Shown here piece by piece: positions 25,869 through 37,972 of a stretch of DNA of 64,000 nt. How positions within the stretch are numbered: position 1 is the stretch's first letter; each line of letters starts with the position of its first letter. The translations under genes and the position numbers were made by a program. The stretch spans positions 1 to 64,000 of the forward strand of contig NZ_JAVDPZ010000013.1 of NCBI RefSeq assembly GCF_031453995.1, in the 5' to 3' direction. The notes under the pieces were generated by a model, which saw nothing but the letters and a program-made list of their open reading frames with translations, was not told where the DNA came from and searched no databases. The stretch is from Nitrobacter vulgaris. GTDB lineage: Bacteria > Pseudomonadota > Alphaproteobacteria > Rhizobiales > Xanthobacteraceae.

Positions 25869-28016
25869 ATGCCAGCACCGAAATGCCGACCTCACGCGCC
25901 GGCACGTCGATACGTTCTGGCTGCATTCTGGCTGGCGTGGATTGCCGGCGCGTCAGTAGCGATGGCGGAGAGCGGCATGGTCGAGGTCAACCAGTTGCCG
26001 CGCCTTCCGGACGCGCAGGAAACCACGGACTCGCAACCCGACCGCGTGGTCTACACGGTGCAGGGCGTGGTGCCTTCCACAGTTCAGTCGGTGAAGACTT
26101 TGATGACCGACACTGGCTGGATGCAATATGTGCGGCCACTCGAGGAGACGGCGACCGGTCTGCTGTTCAAGAAGGGCGTCCATGGCCTGTCGGTATCCTT
26201 CACACAGGCTCTCGGCCGCCCGGACCGATCCGCGGTCCATTACAGCGCCAACCGGATCTACGCCGACATTCCGTTTCCACCGGGAGCAACGGATATCGTC
26301 TACGATGAGCGCAGGCCTTACTTCAGCTGCACAGCCCCCGGCAACACCGACGCGAATCTTGATTTCTTCAATCGCGAACTCACCGCAACCGGGTGGACGG
26401 CGTTATCCGCCGACGACGCCAAGACGCGCTGGCCGAATGCCGCAATCGACGACAAGATCGACAATGGTGCGCGCGCCCATTTCAGGCGTGACGATCGTGA
26501 CAGGCAGTTACCGATCATGGTGTTGTTACGGCGACTCGATGACGACAAAACCGCTGTCGACATCAGGATCGCGCCATTTGCCCTGCCGCAGGATCTTCAT
26601 GCGGGTCCCGATATGGACGGCCTGCCGCGGCCGGACCGTATCATAAACGCCGGAACCACCGGCAACGTGACGTCGGATCACCGGGAGGCGCACGCCACGG
26701 TGACCGCCGAGATGCCTGCCGTGCTCGCCTTCTATCGTCGCGAACTGTCCGCGCGTAACTGGAAGGAAGAGGCCAAGGGAGCGATCATCACACCGGACGA
26801 GGTGTCGCTCAATTTCACCTCCCCTGAAGAGACGGGCACGCTCAAGCTCGGCCACAAACATGATCTGACCCTCGTCAGCTTCGTCATGCAGGTGACGCCG
26901 GCCGCACTGGCCGCCCGGGCGCGCGCGAAAAAGCAGGCCGACGACGATTTCATGAAGGACGCGATGTCGATGGCGACGGAGCTGATCGCAGCCGACAGTG
27001 CTCATCGCGCGCAACAATCCGCGAAGCTGTCGGATGCTCCCTTGCATGCGCAGTCGGGCAAGGCCACGCCAATCCCGCTGCCGGAAGGCGCGGAGAATGT
27101 CGAGTTCGATGGCTCGGACGGCAAACTCGAGTTCGAATCACAATCGAGTGTGAAAGCGCTTGCAGGTTTTTATCGCAGCGCCCTGAAGCCGCTCGGCTGG
27201 AAGGCGCAGCCGTCGGTCATCAACAATCCCAACATGGCCGCGATGCAGTTCTCCAAGGGCGGCAAGGAGATTTCGATCACCGTCATGCAGATGGGCCCGA
27301 AAACCAATGTCAGCGCGAACGGTTCGGGTCTCGAGATGGCGAATGCCGACGCCGATGCCACCAATGATCAGTCGGCTGCGAAAGCGGCCCCAAAACCGCT
27401 CGAAGCTGAGCCGGATTCCGCGTTGCCGGTCCCGAAGGAACATACCTTGAGTTCCCTCTCAACGGGCAAGCTGCCGGGCAGCGATGCACCGTTCCGCCAG
27501 GAACTCGAGGCCAGTATTCCGGCCGATCTGGCTTCCGTGCTTGCCTTCTATCGCGAGGAACTGGGCAAACGCGGATGGAAGGAGTTGCCGGACCGCGCGA
27601 TCACCCAACCGGATCACGTCCAACTGGCATTCACCTCTCCCGACGGCCCGGCCATGTTGAAGCTCGGCCGCCAGAACGCCGAGACCACCGTCAACCTCGC
27701 GCAGAAGATTCCGGCCGCCGCCGCCAAGGGCGAAGTGCTGCCGAAGCCGGGTCAGGCGAGGCTGATGCTGGGCAACATGGGACAATCGGACGCCACCATC
27801 ACCATCAACAAGCAGACCATCAAACTGGCGGCAGGCGCAGGCGGCCCGCAATCAAGCCAGCATCCCGCGCTCGATTTGCCGCCCGGCAAATACAAGTACG
27901 CAACGAAGGTGGCCGGACGCCCCGCCAAGTCGAGTCAGATTGAGTTCGGCGCCGACGATGCCTGGGGCCTGATGCTCGGGCCCGATGGCGATGTGCTGGC
28001 GCTGCAGGCTTACTGA
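25869..28016 (+). CDS. Large exported repeat protein, unknown function
   Basis: 715 residues from the ATG at 25869, chosen for its GGAGA site and the signal peptide that follows (VLAAFWLAWIAGASVAMAES). The mature protein contains at least three recognisable copies of a roughly 90-residue unit built around 'F-Y/F-x-x-x-L-x-x-x-G/N-W-K' (LDFFNRELTATGWTALS, VLAFYRRELSARNWKEEAKG, LAGFYRSALKPLGWKAQPSV, VLAFYREELGKRGWKELPDR), each followed by a beta segment, and a C-terminal beta domain (LMLGNMGQSDATITINKQTI, DLPPGKYKYATKVAG). I infer a periplasmic or surface scaffold. It is intact and placed between recF and gyrB, a conserved neighbourhood, but no enzyme motif is visible. Confidence 0.8.
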   Translation: MPAPKCRPHAPARRYVLAAFWLAWIAGASVAMAESGMVEVNQLPRLPDAQETTDSQPDRVVYTVQGVVPSTVQSVKTLMTDTGWMQYVRPLEETATGLLFKKGVHGLSVSFTQALGRPDRSAVHYSANRIYADIPFPPGATDIVYDERRPYFSCTAPGNTDANLDFFNRELTATGWTALSADDAKTRWPNAAIDDKIDNGARAHFRRDDRDRQLPIMVLLRRLDDDKTAVDIRIAPFALPQDLHAGPDMDGLPRPDRIINAGTTGNVTSDHREAHATVTAEMPAVLAFYRRELSARNWKEEAKGAIITPDEVSLNFTSPEETGTLKLGHKHDLTLVSFVMQVTPAALAARARAKKQADDDFMKDAMSMATELIAADSAHRAQQSAKLSDAPLHAQSGKATPIPLPEGAENVEFDGSDGKLEFESQSSVKALAGFYRSALKPLGWKAQPSVINNPNMAAMQFSKGGKEISITVMQMGPKTNVSANGSGLEMANADADATNDQSAAKAAPKPLEAEPDSALPVPKEHTLSSLSTGKLPGSDAPFRQELEASIPADLASVLAFYREELGKRGWKELPDRAITQPDHVQLAFTSPDGPAMLKLGRQNAETTVNLAQKIPAAAAKGEVLPKPGQARLMLGNMGQSDATITINKQTIKLAAGAGGPQSSQHPALDLPPGKYKYATKVAGRPAKSSQIEFGADDAWGLMLGPDGDVLALQAY

Positions 28017-28358
28017 TGTAAAGCGCATGTCTACGCCGAGGTTCAAACCAGCCAACTGACTTGCTCCTCGGCGACCATCAGTTCGATGTATCGGATCCGC
28101 TCCGGATGCGGTTGAGCGGATTGTTATCCGCCGCAATCGGAATGCGGCCTAGCGGCTGTTTTCAGAGTCGCGAATCGCCGTTTTAAGGGCCCCGCGAATC
28201 GCCTTTTCCCGTCCTTGAAAAACCGGATAAAAATCACATCTATTCAATAACTTGAAGCGGGTCACTTTGCGCTAGGCGCGGTGCCGCTTTCATGCCAGAA
28301 ATAGACTTCTCAGCCGCATGTACCGCATATATCTCGGGACACCCTCTGAAGGCCTTTC
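28017..28358. promoter_or_regulatory. gyrB upstream region with 10-bp direct repeats
   Basis: 342 bases, no gene. GCGAATCGCC occurs at 28170-28179 and 28194-28203, 24 bp apart (about two helical turns), each followed by a T run; GCGGAT-TGTT-ATCCGC forms a small hairpin near 28112. The direct repeats could bind a regulator ahead of gyrB. Confidence 0.3.
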
Positions 28359-30800
<2,442 letters not shown>

Positions 30801-30856
30801 ATCTGCGGCATCTCAAAAGGCGCGTCCCGGCCCAGCACGGATAGCGATTGCGCGAG

Positions 30857-31423
30857 CTATCGCACGACACCGGACGTGAATCCGGGTCTACGATGCGGCG
30901 GTTTGATTTCCTTTTTCAGGAAGCATCGCGCGGCTTTGCCGGCGTATCCCGGCCGCGCATAGGTCCAGGCCCGGCACTTGCTATCGGTATCGCAGGCATG
31001 CCTGCAAATCTGATCGGCGTCGGCTCTATCGTCTTTCTTGACTTCGAAATTGCGATAGTCGCCGCCCGAGCGATCGGTGGAGGTCTCCACCGGGCCGATC
31101 CGTCGCTCGATCACGCCCGCGCCGCGAACGCCGGACACGCAACACCGGTTCGCGATCCGCGGCGGTACGGCATTCTTGAGCCAGCACACCGCGGTTTCCG
31201 ACCGTTCGGTGGGATAGCTGAAACTCCAGGCTCGGCAGTGGCGGTCGCGTTCGCATGCCAAGCCGCAATCGGCCGGATCGCCCGAGCGCAGCGGCGCCCG
31301 CAGATAGTCAGCGCCCGGCCGATCGAAATTCGTCTGGGCATAGGCCGGACGCGTCGCCGGAACGGAGATCGACAACAGCCCTGCCAGCAGCGTCAGGCCG
31401 ACCTTGAATGCATAGACTTTCAT
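30857..31423 (-). CDS. Secreted protein with two PAN/apple-like modules
   Basis: 188 residues from the ATG at 31423, selected for the signal peptide (LTLLAGLLSISVPATRPAYA). Two tandem modules follow with the same Cys layout: FDRPGADYLRAPLRSGDPAD with CGLACERDRHCRAWSFSYP, and TDRSGGDYRNFEVKKDDRAD with ICRHACDTDSKCRAWTYARP. Each ends with a further Cys before a Lys-rich strand (CWLKNAVPP, CFLKKEIKP). PAN domains bind proteins or carbohydrates; here a cell-surface or periplasmic binding role is inferred. Neighbours give no clue. Confidence 0.75.
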   Translation of the reverse strand: MKVYAFKVGLTLLAGLLSISVPATRPAYAQTNFDRPGADYLRAPLRSGDPADCGLACERDRHCRAWSFSYPTERSETAVCWLKNAVPPRIANRCCVSGVRGAGVIERRIGPVETSTDRSGGDYRNFEVKKDDRADADQICRHACDTDSKCRAWTYARPGYAGKAARCFLKKEIKPPHRRPGFTSGVVR

Positions 31424-31648
31424 CACCTGCCGCAAAACGACGTATCCCGAACAAGGACGTGCGCGGATGGGATTCATTAAATCGCGACCTCGATGTACGT
31501 CGGATGAACAATTGCCGCGAAACAACCCGCTGACCCAATGATCCCTCGATTCGGCAGAATCGAATCTCCCACACCCGCAAAGCAAACGGAACGGATTTGT
31601 ATTTGTCGCCCGTTCCGCCGCCTGTTCGCGACGCGACCCAAGGCTCCT

Positions 31649-33019
31649 CTAAAAAGCGTATTCGCTATAGGCGGGTTCCACGGACCCAGCCCACGCGCCG
31701 TTGAACTTCTCCAGCATCTCCTCTGCCGGAGAGCGGCCCGAATCCAGAATTTGATCGAGCGGCTCCAGATGCCGCGACTCATCGCGACCGAAATGGTCAA
31801 TACGGCCGCGCCGGCGCAGGCCTCCATGCGCCAGCATAAGGCACTCCTTGGCAATTTCGAACAGATAGTGATTCTTGATCCGAGCCTTGAACCCCAAGCG
31901 CGAGACGTCATCGCGCCACGCCTGCCGTTCCTGTGCATTCCAGCGCTTCGCGATGTCCCACGCGGCATCGAGACTGGCGTCGTCATAGAGCAACCCGACC
32001 CAAAACGCCGAAAGCGCCGGCAGACGCGTCCAAGGCACGCCGTCGGCGCCGCGCATTTCCAGATACCGCTTGAGCCGTACCTCCGGGAAAATTGTCGACA
32101 GATGATTGGCCCAGTCCGAAAGGGTCGGCCGCTCGCCGGGGATGGCCTTATTCCTGCCGTCAAAAAAATCACGAAACGAGGAGCCGGATACGTCGATATA
32201 ATTTTCGCCGCGCTTGACAAAATACATGGGAACGTCGAGCGCGTAGTCGACCCAGCGTTCGAAACCCATGCCGTCCTCGAACGCCCAGGGGATCATTCCG
32301 GCGCGAGCGTTGTCTGTGTCGCGCCAGATTTCCGAACGATACGACAGGAAGCCATTCGGTTTGCCTTCGGTGAACGGAGAATTTGCGAACAGCGCGGTCG
32401 CAACCGGCTGCAACGCCACCGACACCCGCAGCTTCTTGACCATGTCGCTTTCGGACGAGAAGTCGAGATTGGTCTGCACCGTGCAGGTTCGAAACATCAT
32501 GTCGAGGCCGTAGCGGCCGACCTTCGGCATGTAGTCGCGCATGATCCTATAGCGGCCCTTTGGCATCATCGGAATCTGCGCCAGCGACCAAGAAGGCGTC
32601 ATGCCGAGGCCGAGGAATCCAATACCGAGCGGCGTCGCGATCTCCTTGACCTGCGCCAGATGCGCTGCAAGCTCGGATTGGGTCTGATGCACTGTCTCGA
32701 CCGGCGCACCCGACAGTTCGAACTGTCCTCCCGGCTCCAGTGAAATCGCACCACCCCCGGTGACGTCATAAAGACCGATGATGTTGCCCTGCTCCATGAT
32801 CGGCTCCCAGCCGAGCAGCAGTTGCATACCTTCGAGCAAGGCGCCGATGCCGCGCGACCCTTCGTAAGGCACCGGGTCGTGGCCCTGAAGCGTGAACGGA
32901 GTTTTCTCGTGCTCGGTGCCGATGCGGAATTCGGACGAAGGCTTCGCGCCTGCCTCCAGCCAAGCCACGAGTTCGTCGCGCGATTGCAGCGGCGTCATAT
33001 CGATCTGGTCACGCGCCAT
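31649..33019 (-). CDS. gshA: Glutamate-cysteine ligase (plant/alphaproteobacterial type)
   Basis: Catalyses the first step of glutathione synthesis, joining Glu and Cys with ATP in the cytoplasm. 456 residues, the family's usual length. Recognisable segments are EFRIGTEHEKTPFTL, GGAISLEPGGQFELSGAP, TPSWSLAQIPMMPKGRYRIM, TCTVQTNLDFSSESDMVKKL, and GLLYDDASLDAAWDIAKRW. These match the plant-type GCL shared by alphaproteobacteria rather than the E. coli type. No gshB is adjacent. Confidence 0.95.
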   Translation of the reverse strand: MARDQIDMTPLQSRDELVAWLEAGAKPSSEFRIGTEHEKTPFTLQGHDPVPYEGSRGIGALLEGMQLLLGWEPIMEQGNIIGLYDVTGGGAISLEPGGQFELSGAPVETVHQTQSELAAHLAQVKEIATPLGIGFLGLGMTPSWSLAQIPMMPKGRYRIMRDYMPKVGRYGLDMMFRTCTVQTNLDFSSESDMVKKLRVSVALQPVATALFANSPFTEGKPNGFLSYRSEIWRDTDNARAGMIPWAFEDGMGFERWVDYALDVPMYFVKRGENYIDVSGSSFRDFFDGRNKAIPGERPTLSDWANHLSTIFPEVRLKRYLEMRGADGVPWTRLPALSAFWVGLLYDDASLDAAWDIAKRWNAQERQAWRDDVSRLGFKARIKNHYLFEIAKECLMLAHGGLRRRGRIDHFGRDESRHLEPLDQILDSGRSPAEEMLEKFNGAWAGSVEPAYSEYAF

Positions 33020-33657
33020 GAAAGATCCCGATGCGGGGCGTTGCGATCGAGCGCACGCGGTGTCGGTTTAGAAGAGTATCGAGCCGTGGCCCGCAATCGC
33101 GAAAGATGAAAGAGACATCATCGCGCGGACGCACCGTCTCTCACTGCAAGCGCCTGAGCCTCATTGCAGGAACAACCGGGCCGGTCAAGCAGCCCGCAAA
33201 GCATTGCGGCGTCAACCGAGAGTTTGGAGCCGACTTGCCGCTCGACCACCGCCAGAATTCTGACGGACCAAGCTCGTGGTCGCTGACTATTCGTTTGCGA
33301 TGCAAAAGGTAGAGCTTGCTTACGAATCGGCTCGGCTTAAATGACCTGACGGCTCCGGAATGCTTGGAAATAATCAGAGCACCATCACGAAAACCCGGTC
33401 GCACGGTAGAACCGAAACACAGCAATCTTAAGTTGTATAAATAAAAACTATGCACGCTTAAGGTGTTGATCCTGCACGTCACAGTCTCAAAATGACAGTT
33501 TTGGCGAGCAGCGCCCAAGTCTTTAACTCCTTGTTTACCGTAACACGAAAAGGTTGAGCCTCGAGGGCGGGACCCGCGCCGGTTTGGAATTGTCTTATTC
33601 CAGACAGGCTCTGGGAACGTGAGGGCGCATCTTGCGCGGTCGACACTGGACGAAAGC
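33020..33657. other. Gene-free stretch upstream of the PodJ-like gene
   Basis: 638 bases with no supported gene on either strand. AT-rich around 33420-33460. I see no terminator, repeat or RNA gene. Confidence 0.4.
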
Positions 33658-36600
33658 ATGAATTCGCGTGGATCGTCGAGCGACGACGGAATCGAACCAT
33701 CCGATCGCGAGGGTGCGGACGCTGCCGCGCGGTCCGCCGGCGTATCCCGCGACGACGGGCTCAGCCCCGACGCTGGCGGTTTCATACCGGATCCAACGCA
33801 GCCGGTAGTCTCGAGCCAGGATGACCGCGACATGGCGGACATTCATCAGCGGCTGGATTCCATCACGCGCCAGATCGATCAGTTGTCGAGCCCGGCCGCA
33901 AACGGCGAACCCGCGGTCGCCCGCCAGCTCAACGATGCCATTTCGCGGCTCGATGCTCGGCTCGCCCGAGTCGCCGTCCAGACACCCACAGAGAATACGC
34001 AGCAACACGCCTACAGGGCCGATCGAGGCGTAGCCGAGGTTTATAATCGATCGCCATCACCGGAGCCTGTCACGCTCGAAGTTGCGATAGCGGAAGTCAT
34101 CGCGCGCCAGCACGAACTCGATGAGACTTCACGCGCGTCGTCCTCTTACAGCTCAGCACCTGCAGCCTCAGCGATGAGAACACCGCGACCGGCGGCGGAT
34201 TTCTCCGGCCTCGAACGGCAACTGTTCAAAATCACGAGCCAGATCGAATCGTTGCAACGCCCGGACGGGATCGAGCAGTCGATCGCCGCATTCCGCATCG
34301 AGCTGGCCGGTCTCCGTCATGTCATTACCGAAGCTATGCCGCGTCGTGCCATCGAGCCGATCGAAAACGAGATTCGTTTACTTTCGCGGCGCATCGACGA
34401 GGTCCGTCAGAACGGCAGCGATGGTCAGGCGCTGTCGAATATCGAACGCTCCCTCAATGAAATCTACGACGCGCTGCGATCGCTGAAACCGGCGGAACAG
34501 CTCGCAGGATTTGACGACGCGATTCGCAATCTCGGCAGCAAGATCGATACGATCGTGCGCGGCGATACCGGAGCGATGCAGCAGCTCGAGAACGCAATCG
34601 GCGCGCTTCGCGGCATCGTTTCCAACGTTGCCTCCAATGACGCGTTGGTGCGGCTCAGCGACGAACTCAACATGCTGTCGTCTAAAGTCGATCAGCTCGG
34701 CCGATCTAAGAGCCACGGTGATTCTTTCTCCGCGCTCGAACAGCGCGTGGCCGCACTGACGGAGACCCTCGAAAACCGCGAAAGCCCGGCCTCGGGCAGC
34801 AGTTCCGAACAACTTGAGGAGGCGGTGCGGGCGCTGTCCGAGCGTCTCGACCGGCTGCCGGCCGGCCACGACTCGTCCTCGGCGCTGGCGCACCTCGAAC
34901 AGCGGGTCTCATTGCTGCTCGAACGCCTGGAGGCCGCCGGCGAACATTCAGGACCCAATCTTGGTCGCGTCGAGGAAGGTTTGCAGGACATTCTGCAATA
35001 TCTGGAACGGCAGCAGGCCGGTCTGGCGGCGCTGGCCGAGAACGGTCCACGAAGCGCCGGCCCGACCATGGACAGCGAGGTCGTCGAGGCGATCAAGCGC
35101 GAACTGTCCGAGATGCGCTTCTGCCAATCGGAAAGCGACCGTCATACCCAGGACTCGCTCGAGGCCGTTCACAACACGCTCGAGCATGTCGTTGACCGGC
35201 TGGCGATGATCGAAAGCGACCTTCGCGCGGTTCGCGCCCAGCCCGTCCGGGCCGAGCCGTCCCACGACGGGATGCCGAAACAGACGACAACAGGTCTGCC
35301 GCCCAAGCCCGAATTGCCGAACCCCGTGTTGTCGCAGATGGCCACACAGTCCGCTCCGGCCGTCACCGCAACAGCGGCGCCGATCCCGCCGCGCACGGTG
35401 GGTGAAGTCCTGATTCCGAGAGACACTTTCGATCCCGCGCGAGTTCCGCAATCCGCAACCACGCGGCCGCCGCAACCGCGCCCCGCGATTGATCCGGATC
35501 TGCCACCTGATCACCCGCTGGAGCCCGGCACCCGTACGACAGAACCCGCAGCTTCGTCGTCAGAGCGCATCGCAGCCTCCAAAAGCGTAATCGACGACAT
35601 TGCCGCCGCGCTAGAACAATCGGGTTCAACAAATTTCATTGCCGCCGCGCGCCGCGCCGCTCAGGCAGCAGCCGCCACGGCGCCGTCGCCCGACAAGGCT
35701 GGCCGAACCAAGATCGCCATCGAACCAGCCCGTCCTGCCACAGGCGGATCCGGCATCACCTCCAATATCCGCTCGCTGCTCGTCGGAGCGAGCGTGGTGG
35801 TCATCGTTCTCAGCAGTTTCAAGTTCGCGATAACACTGCTCGACAGCTCTCCGCGCGAGACCCTCAGCAAGAGCAGCCCAGCTGCTCCCGTGACGAAGCC
35901 GTCAGCCGACGCCGACGCCGGACCCGGCACTGAAACTCCGCCATCGCCGTCGATGATCGCGCCCACGCCGATCGACCGCCACTCGATGATTGCACCGTCG
36001 GCCGGCGACAGTGCGGCTCCGACCGCAGACCCGTCAGATGCGGCGCCTGCGAGCCAGCCGGAGTCCACATCCGCCGACGACGTCACCGGTACGGTCCCGG
36101 ACGCACACACGCTCGAACCGGCTGCAACTCCGCCTTCCGAATCACTCCCCGAGAGCATCGGCGGCGCTACGCTGCGCACCGCCGCGCTCCATGGTGACGC
36201 CGCGGCCGCATTCGAAGTCGGCGTTCGCTATGCCGAAGGCAAAGGCGTCACGATCAATTACGACGAGGCCGCGAAGTGGTACGAACGCGCGGCGCATGCC
36301 GGCATCGTGCCTGCCATGTTTAGGCTCGGCACCCTGCACGAAAAGGGGCTCGGCGCGAGTAAGGACGTCGATACGGCGCGGCGTTATTATATGCAGGCGG
36401 CCGACCGAGGCAACGCCAAGGCGATGCATAACCTCGCCGTGCTCGATGCCGATGGCGGCGGCAAGGGCGCCAACTACACGAGCGCGGCGCAATGGTTTCA
36501 CAAGGCGGCCGAGCGGGGAATAGCCGACAGCCAATTCAATCTCGGTATTCTTTATGCCCGTGGCATTGGCGTCGAACAGAATCTCGCGAAATCGTACAAG

Positions 36601-36864
36601 TGGTTCAGCCTCGCCGCCGCACAAGGCGACGTGGATTCAGGTCGCAAGCGCGACGAGGTCGCCAAGCGACTCGATCCGCAGTCGCTCGCTGCGGCCAAGC
36701 TGGCGGTTCAAACGTTCGCGCCCACGCCTCAGCCCAACGATGCCGTCAACGTTCCAAGTCCTACCGGCGGATGGGACAGCGCGACCGCAAAGCCCCACGC
36801 CAAAGCCGCGCCGCGCAAGTCCGCGACTGCGAATCCGACGATAGCGCGGAATATCGCGCGTTAA
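33658..36864 (+). CDS. PodJ-like polar scaffold: coiled coil, TM helix, Sel1 repeats
   Basis: 1068 residues from the ATG at 33658, whose N-terminus (DGIEPSDREGADAAARSAGV) echoes the conserved start of alphaproteobacterial PodJ/peptidoglycan-associated scaffolds. About residues 60-540 are heptad-rich coiled coil (ADIHQRLDSITRQIDQLS, ENEIRLLSRRIDEVRQ, LSDELNMLSSKVDQLG). A single transmembrane helix (SLLVGASVVVIVLSSFKFAI) is near 710, followed by a Pro/Ser-rich periplasmic linker. The C-terminus has Sel1-type repeats: AAFEVGVRYAEGKGV, AMFRLGTLHEKGLGAS, AMHNLAVLDADGGGK, SQFNLGILYARGIGVEQN. I infer a cell-pole or division organiser. Confidence 0.8.
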   Translation: MNSRGSSSDDGIEPSDREGADAAARSAGVSRDDGLSPDAGGFIPDPTQPVVSSQDDRDMADIHQRLDSITRQIDQLSSPAANGEPAVARQLNDAISRLDARLARVAVQTPTENTQQHAYRADRGVAEVYNRSPSPEPVTLEVAIAEVIARQHELDETSRASSSYSSAPAASAMRTPRPAADFSGLERQLFKITSQIESLQRPDGIEQSIAAFRIELAGLRHVITEAMPRRAIEPIENEIRLLSRRIDEVRQNGSDGQALSNIERSLNEIYDALRSLKPAEQLAGFDDAIRNLGSKIDTIVRGDTGAMQQLENAIGALRGIVSNVASNDALVRLSDELNMLSSKVDQLGRSKSHGDSFSALEQRVAALTETLENRESPASGSSSEQLEEAVRALSERLDRLPAGHDSSSALAHLEQRVSLLLERLEAAGEHSGPNLGRVEEGLQDILQYLERQQAGLAALAENGPRSAGPTMDSEVVEAIKRELSEMRFCQSESDRHTQDSLEAVHNTLEHVVDRLAMIESDLRAVRAQPVRAEPSHDGMPKQTTTGLPPKPELPNPVLSQMATQSAPAVTATAAPIPPRTVGEVLIPRDTFDPARVPQSATTRPPQPRPAIDPDLPPDHPLEPGTRTTEPAASSSERIAASKSVIDDIAAALEQSGSTNFIAAARRAAQAAAATAPSPDKAGRTKIAIEPARPATGGSGITSNIRSLLVGASVVVIVLSSFKFAITLLDSSPRETLSKSSPAAPVTKPSADADAGPGTETPPSPSMIAPTPIDRHSMIAPSAGDSAAPTADPSDAAPASQPESTSADDVTGTVPDAHTLEPAATPPSESLPESIGGATLRTAALHGDAAAAFEVGVRYAEGKGVTINYDEAAKWYERAAHAGIVPAMFRLGTLHEKGLGASKDVDTARRYYMQAADRGNAKAMHNLAVLDADGGGKGANYTSAAQWFHKAAERGIADSQFNLGILYARGIGVEQNLAKSYKWFSLAAAQGDVDSGRKRDEVAKRLDPQSLAAAKLAVQTFAPTPQPNDAVNVPSPTGGWDSATAKPHAKAAPRKSATANPTIARNIAR

Positions 36865-37045
36865 TCCAGATTCATCAACTTCGGGTGTAACGGCGGAGCA
36901 GCAGGCCCGGCCGTCATCAATTCTTTAACCCCGGCCGCCGATGATTTCGGCTATGCAGGGGTGCGGCTCGCGGCCGTGCCGCGACTGAAGGTCCAAGCTG
37001 CGAAAGGCGCCGGCCAGCCAGCAGCCAAATCCGAAGACAACGCGC

Positions 37046-37972
37046 GTGCAGCTTTATCTCCCGATCGCCGATATTCCGGTCAACGTGTTCCTCATCCTGG
37101 CGATGGGGGCAGCTGTGGGGTTCGTATCGGGGATGTTCGGCATCGGGGGAGGCTTCCTGATGACACCGCTGCTGATCTTTGTCGGCATCGCCCCGGCGGT
37201 TGCCGTTGCAACGGTCACAAGCCACATCGCGGCCTCATCTTTCTCCGGAGCGCTGTCCTACTGGCGCAAGCGGGCTGTTGATCCGATGCTCGCGCTGGTG
37301 CTGCTGAGCGGCGGCATTGTCGGAACCATATTCGGGGTCTGGACCTTCACGCGTCTGCGCTCGCTAGGACAACTCGATCTTTTGATCGCACTCTCCTACG
37401 TTGTGCTGCTGTCCGGCGTCGGCGCGGCGATGTCCTGGGAAGGGCTACGCGCCATGCTTCGGGCCCGCAAAGGAGGGACCCTTCCGCTGCGCCGCTCGGG
37501 CGGCCATGGCTGGGTCCACGGCCTGCCGCTGAAAATCCGGTTCAAGCGCTCCAAGATTTACCTTTCGGCCATTCCGGTGATCGTCATCGGCCTCTTGATC
37601 GGCTTCATCGGTGCGATCATGGGCATCGGCGGAGGCTTCATTCTGGTGCCGCTGCTGATCTACCTGCTGCGCGTACCGACGTCGACTGTGATCGGCACCT
37701 CCATGATGCTCACACTCATCACCATGACGTTCGCCACGGTGCTGCACGCCGCCACCAACCATCTCGTCGACGCTGTGCTGGCATTGATCCTGATGACCGG
37801 CGGTGTGACCGGCGCACAATTCGGCGCACGCGCCGGCCAGCGCATCCGGGGCGAACACCTTCGGTTACTGCTCGGGCTGTTGATTCTGGCGGTCGGTGTT
37901 CGCTTCGCGATCGAACTGGGTATCCGACCTACTGATCTCTACGCCGTCCGCGAAGCGACGGGCGGCATATGA
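37046..37972 (+). CDS. TauE/SafE-family sulfite/anion exporter
   Basis: An inner-membrane protein of 308 residues with a GTG start. It has two homologous halves, each opening with a Gly-rich motif: AVGFVSGMFGIGGGFLMTPL and IGFIGAIMGIGGGFILVPLL, the hallmark of TauE. About eight transmembrane segments in total. The family exports sulfite, sulfonates or similar anions; the substrate here is unknown. The stop overlaps the next start (ATGA), so the pair is translationally coupled with a TIGR02186 protein. Confidence 0.92.
   Translation: MQLYLPIADIPVNVFLILAMGAAVGFVSGMFGIGGGFLMTPLLIFVGIAPAVAVATVTSHIAASSFSGALSYWRKRAVDPMLALVLLSGGIVGTIFGVWTFTRLRSLGQLDLLIALSYVVLLSGVGAAMSWEGLRAMLRARKGGTLPLRRSGGHGWVHGLPLKIRFKRSKIYLSAIPVIVIGLLIGFIGAIMGIGGGFILVPLLIYLLRVPTSTVIGTSMMLTLITMTFATVLHAATNHLVDAVLALILMTGGVTGAQFGARAGQRIRGEHLRLLLGLLILAVGVRFAIELGIRPTDLYAVREATGGI

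Noticed and set aside
33141..33842. A 233-codon minus-strand frame spanning the PodJ-like upstream region
   Set aside because: Overlaps the start of a well-supported gene and shows no recognisable domain.
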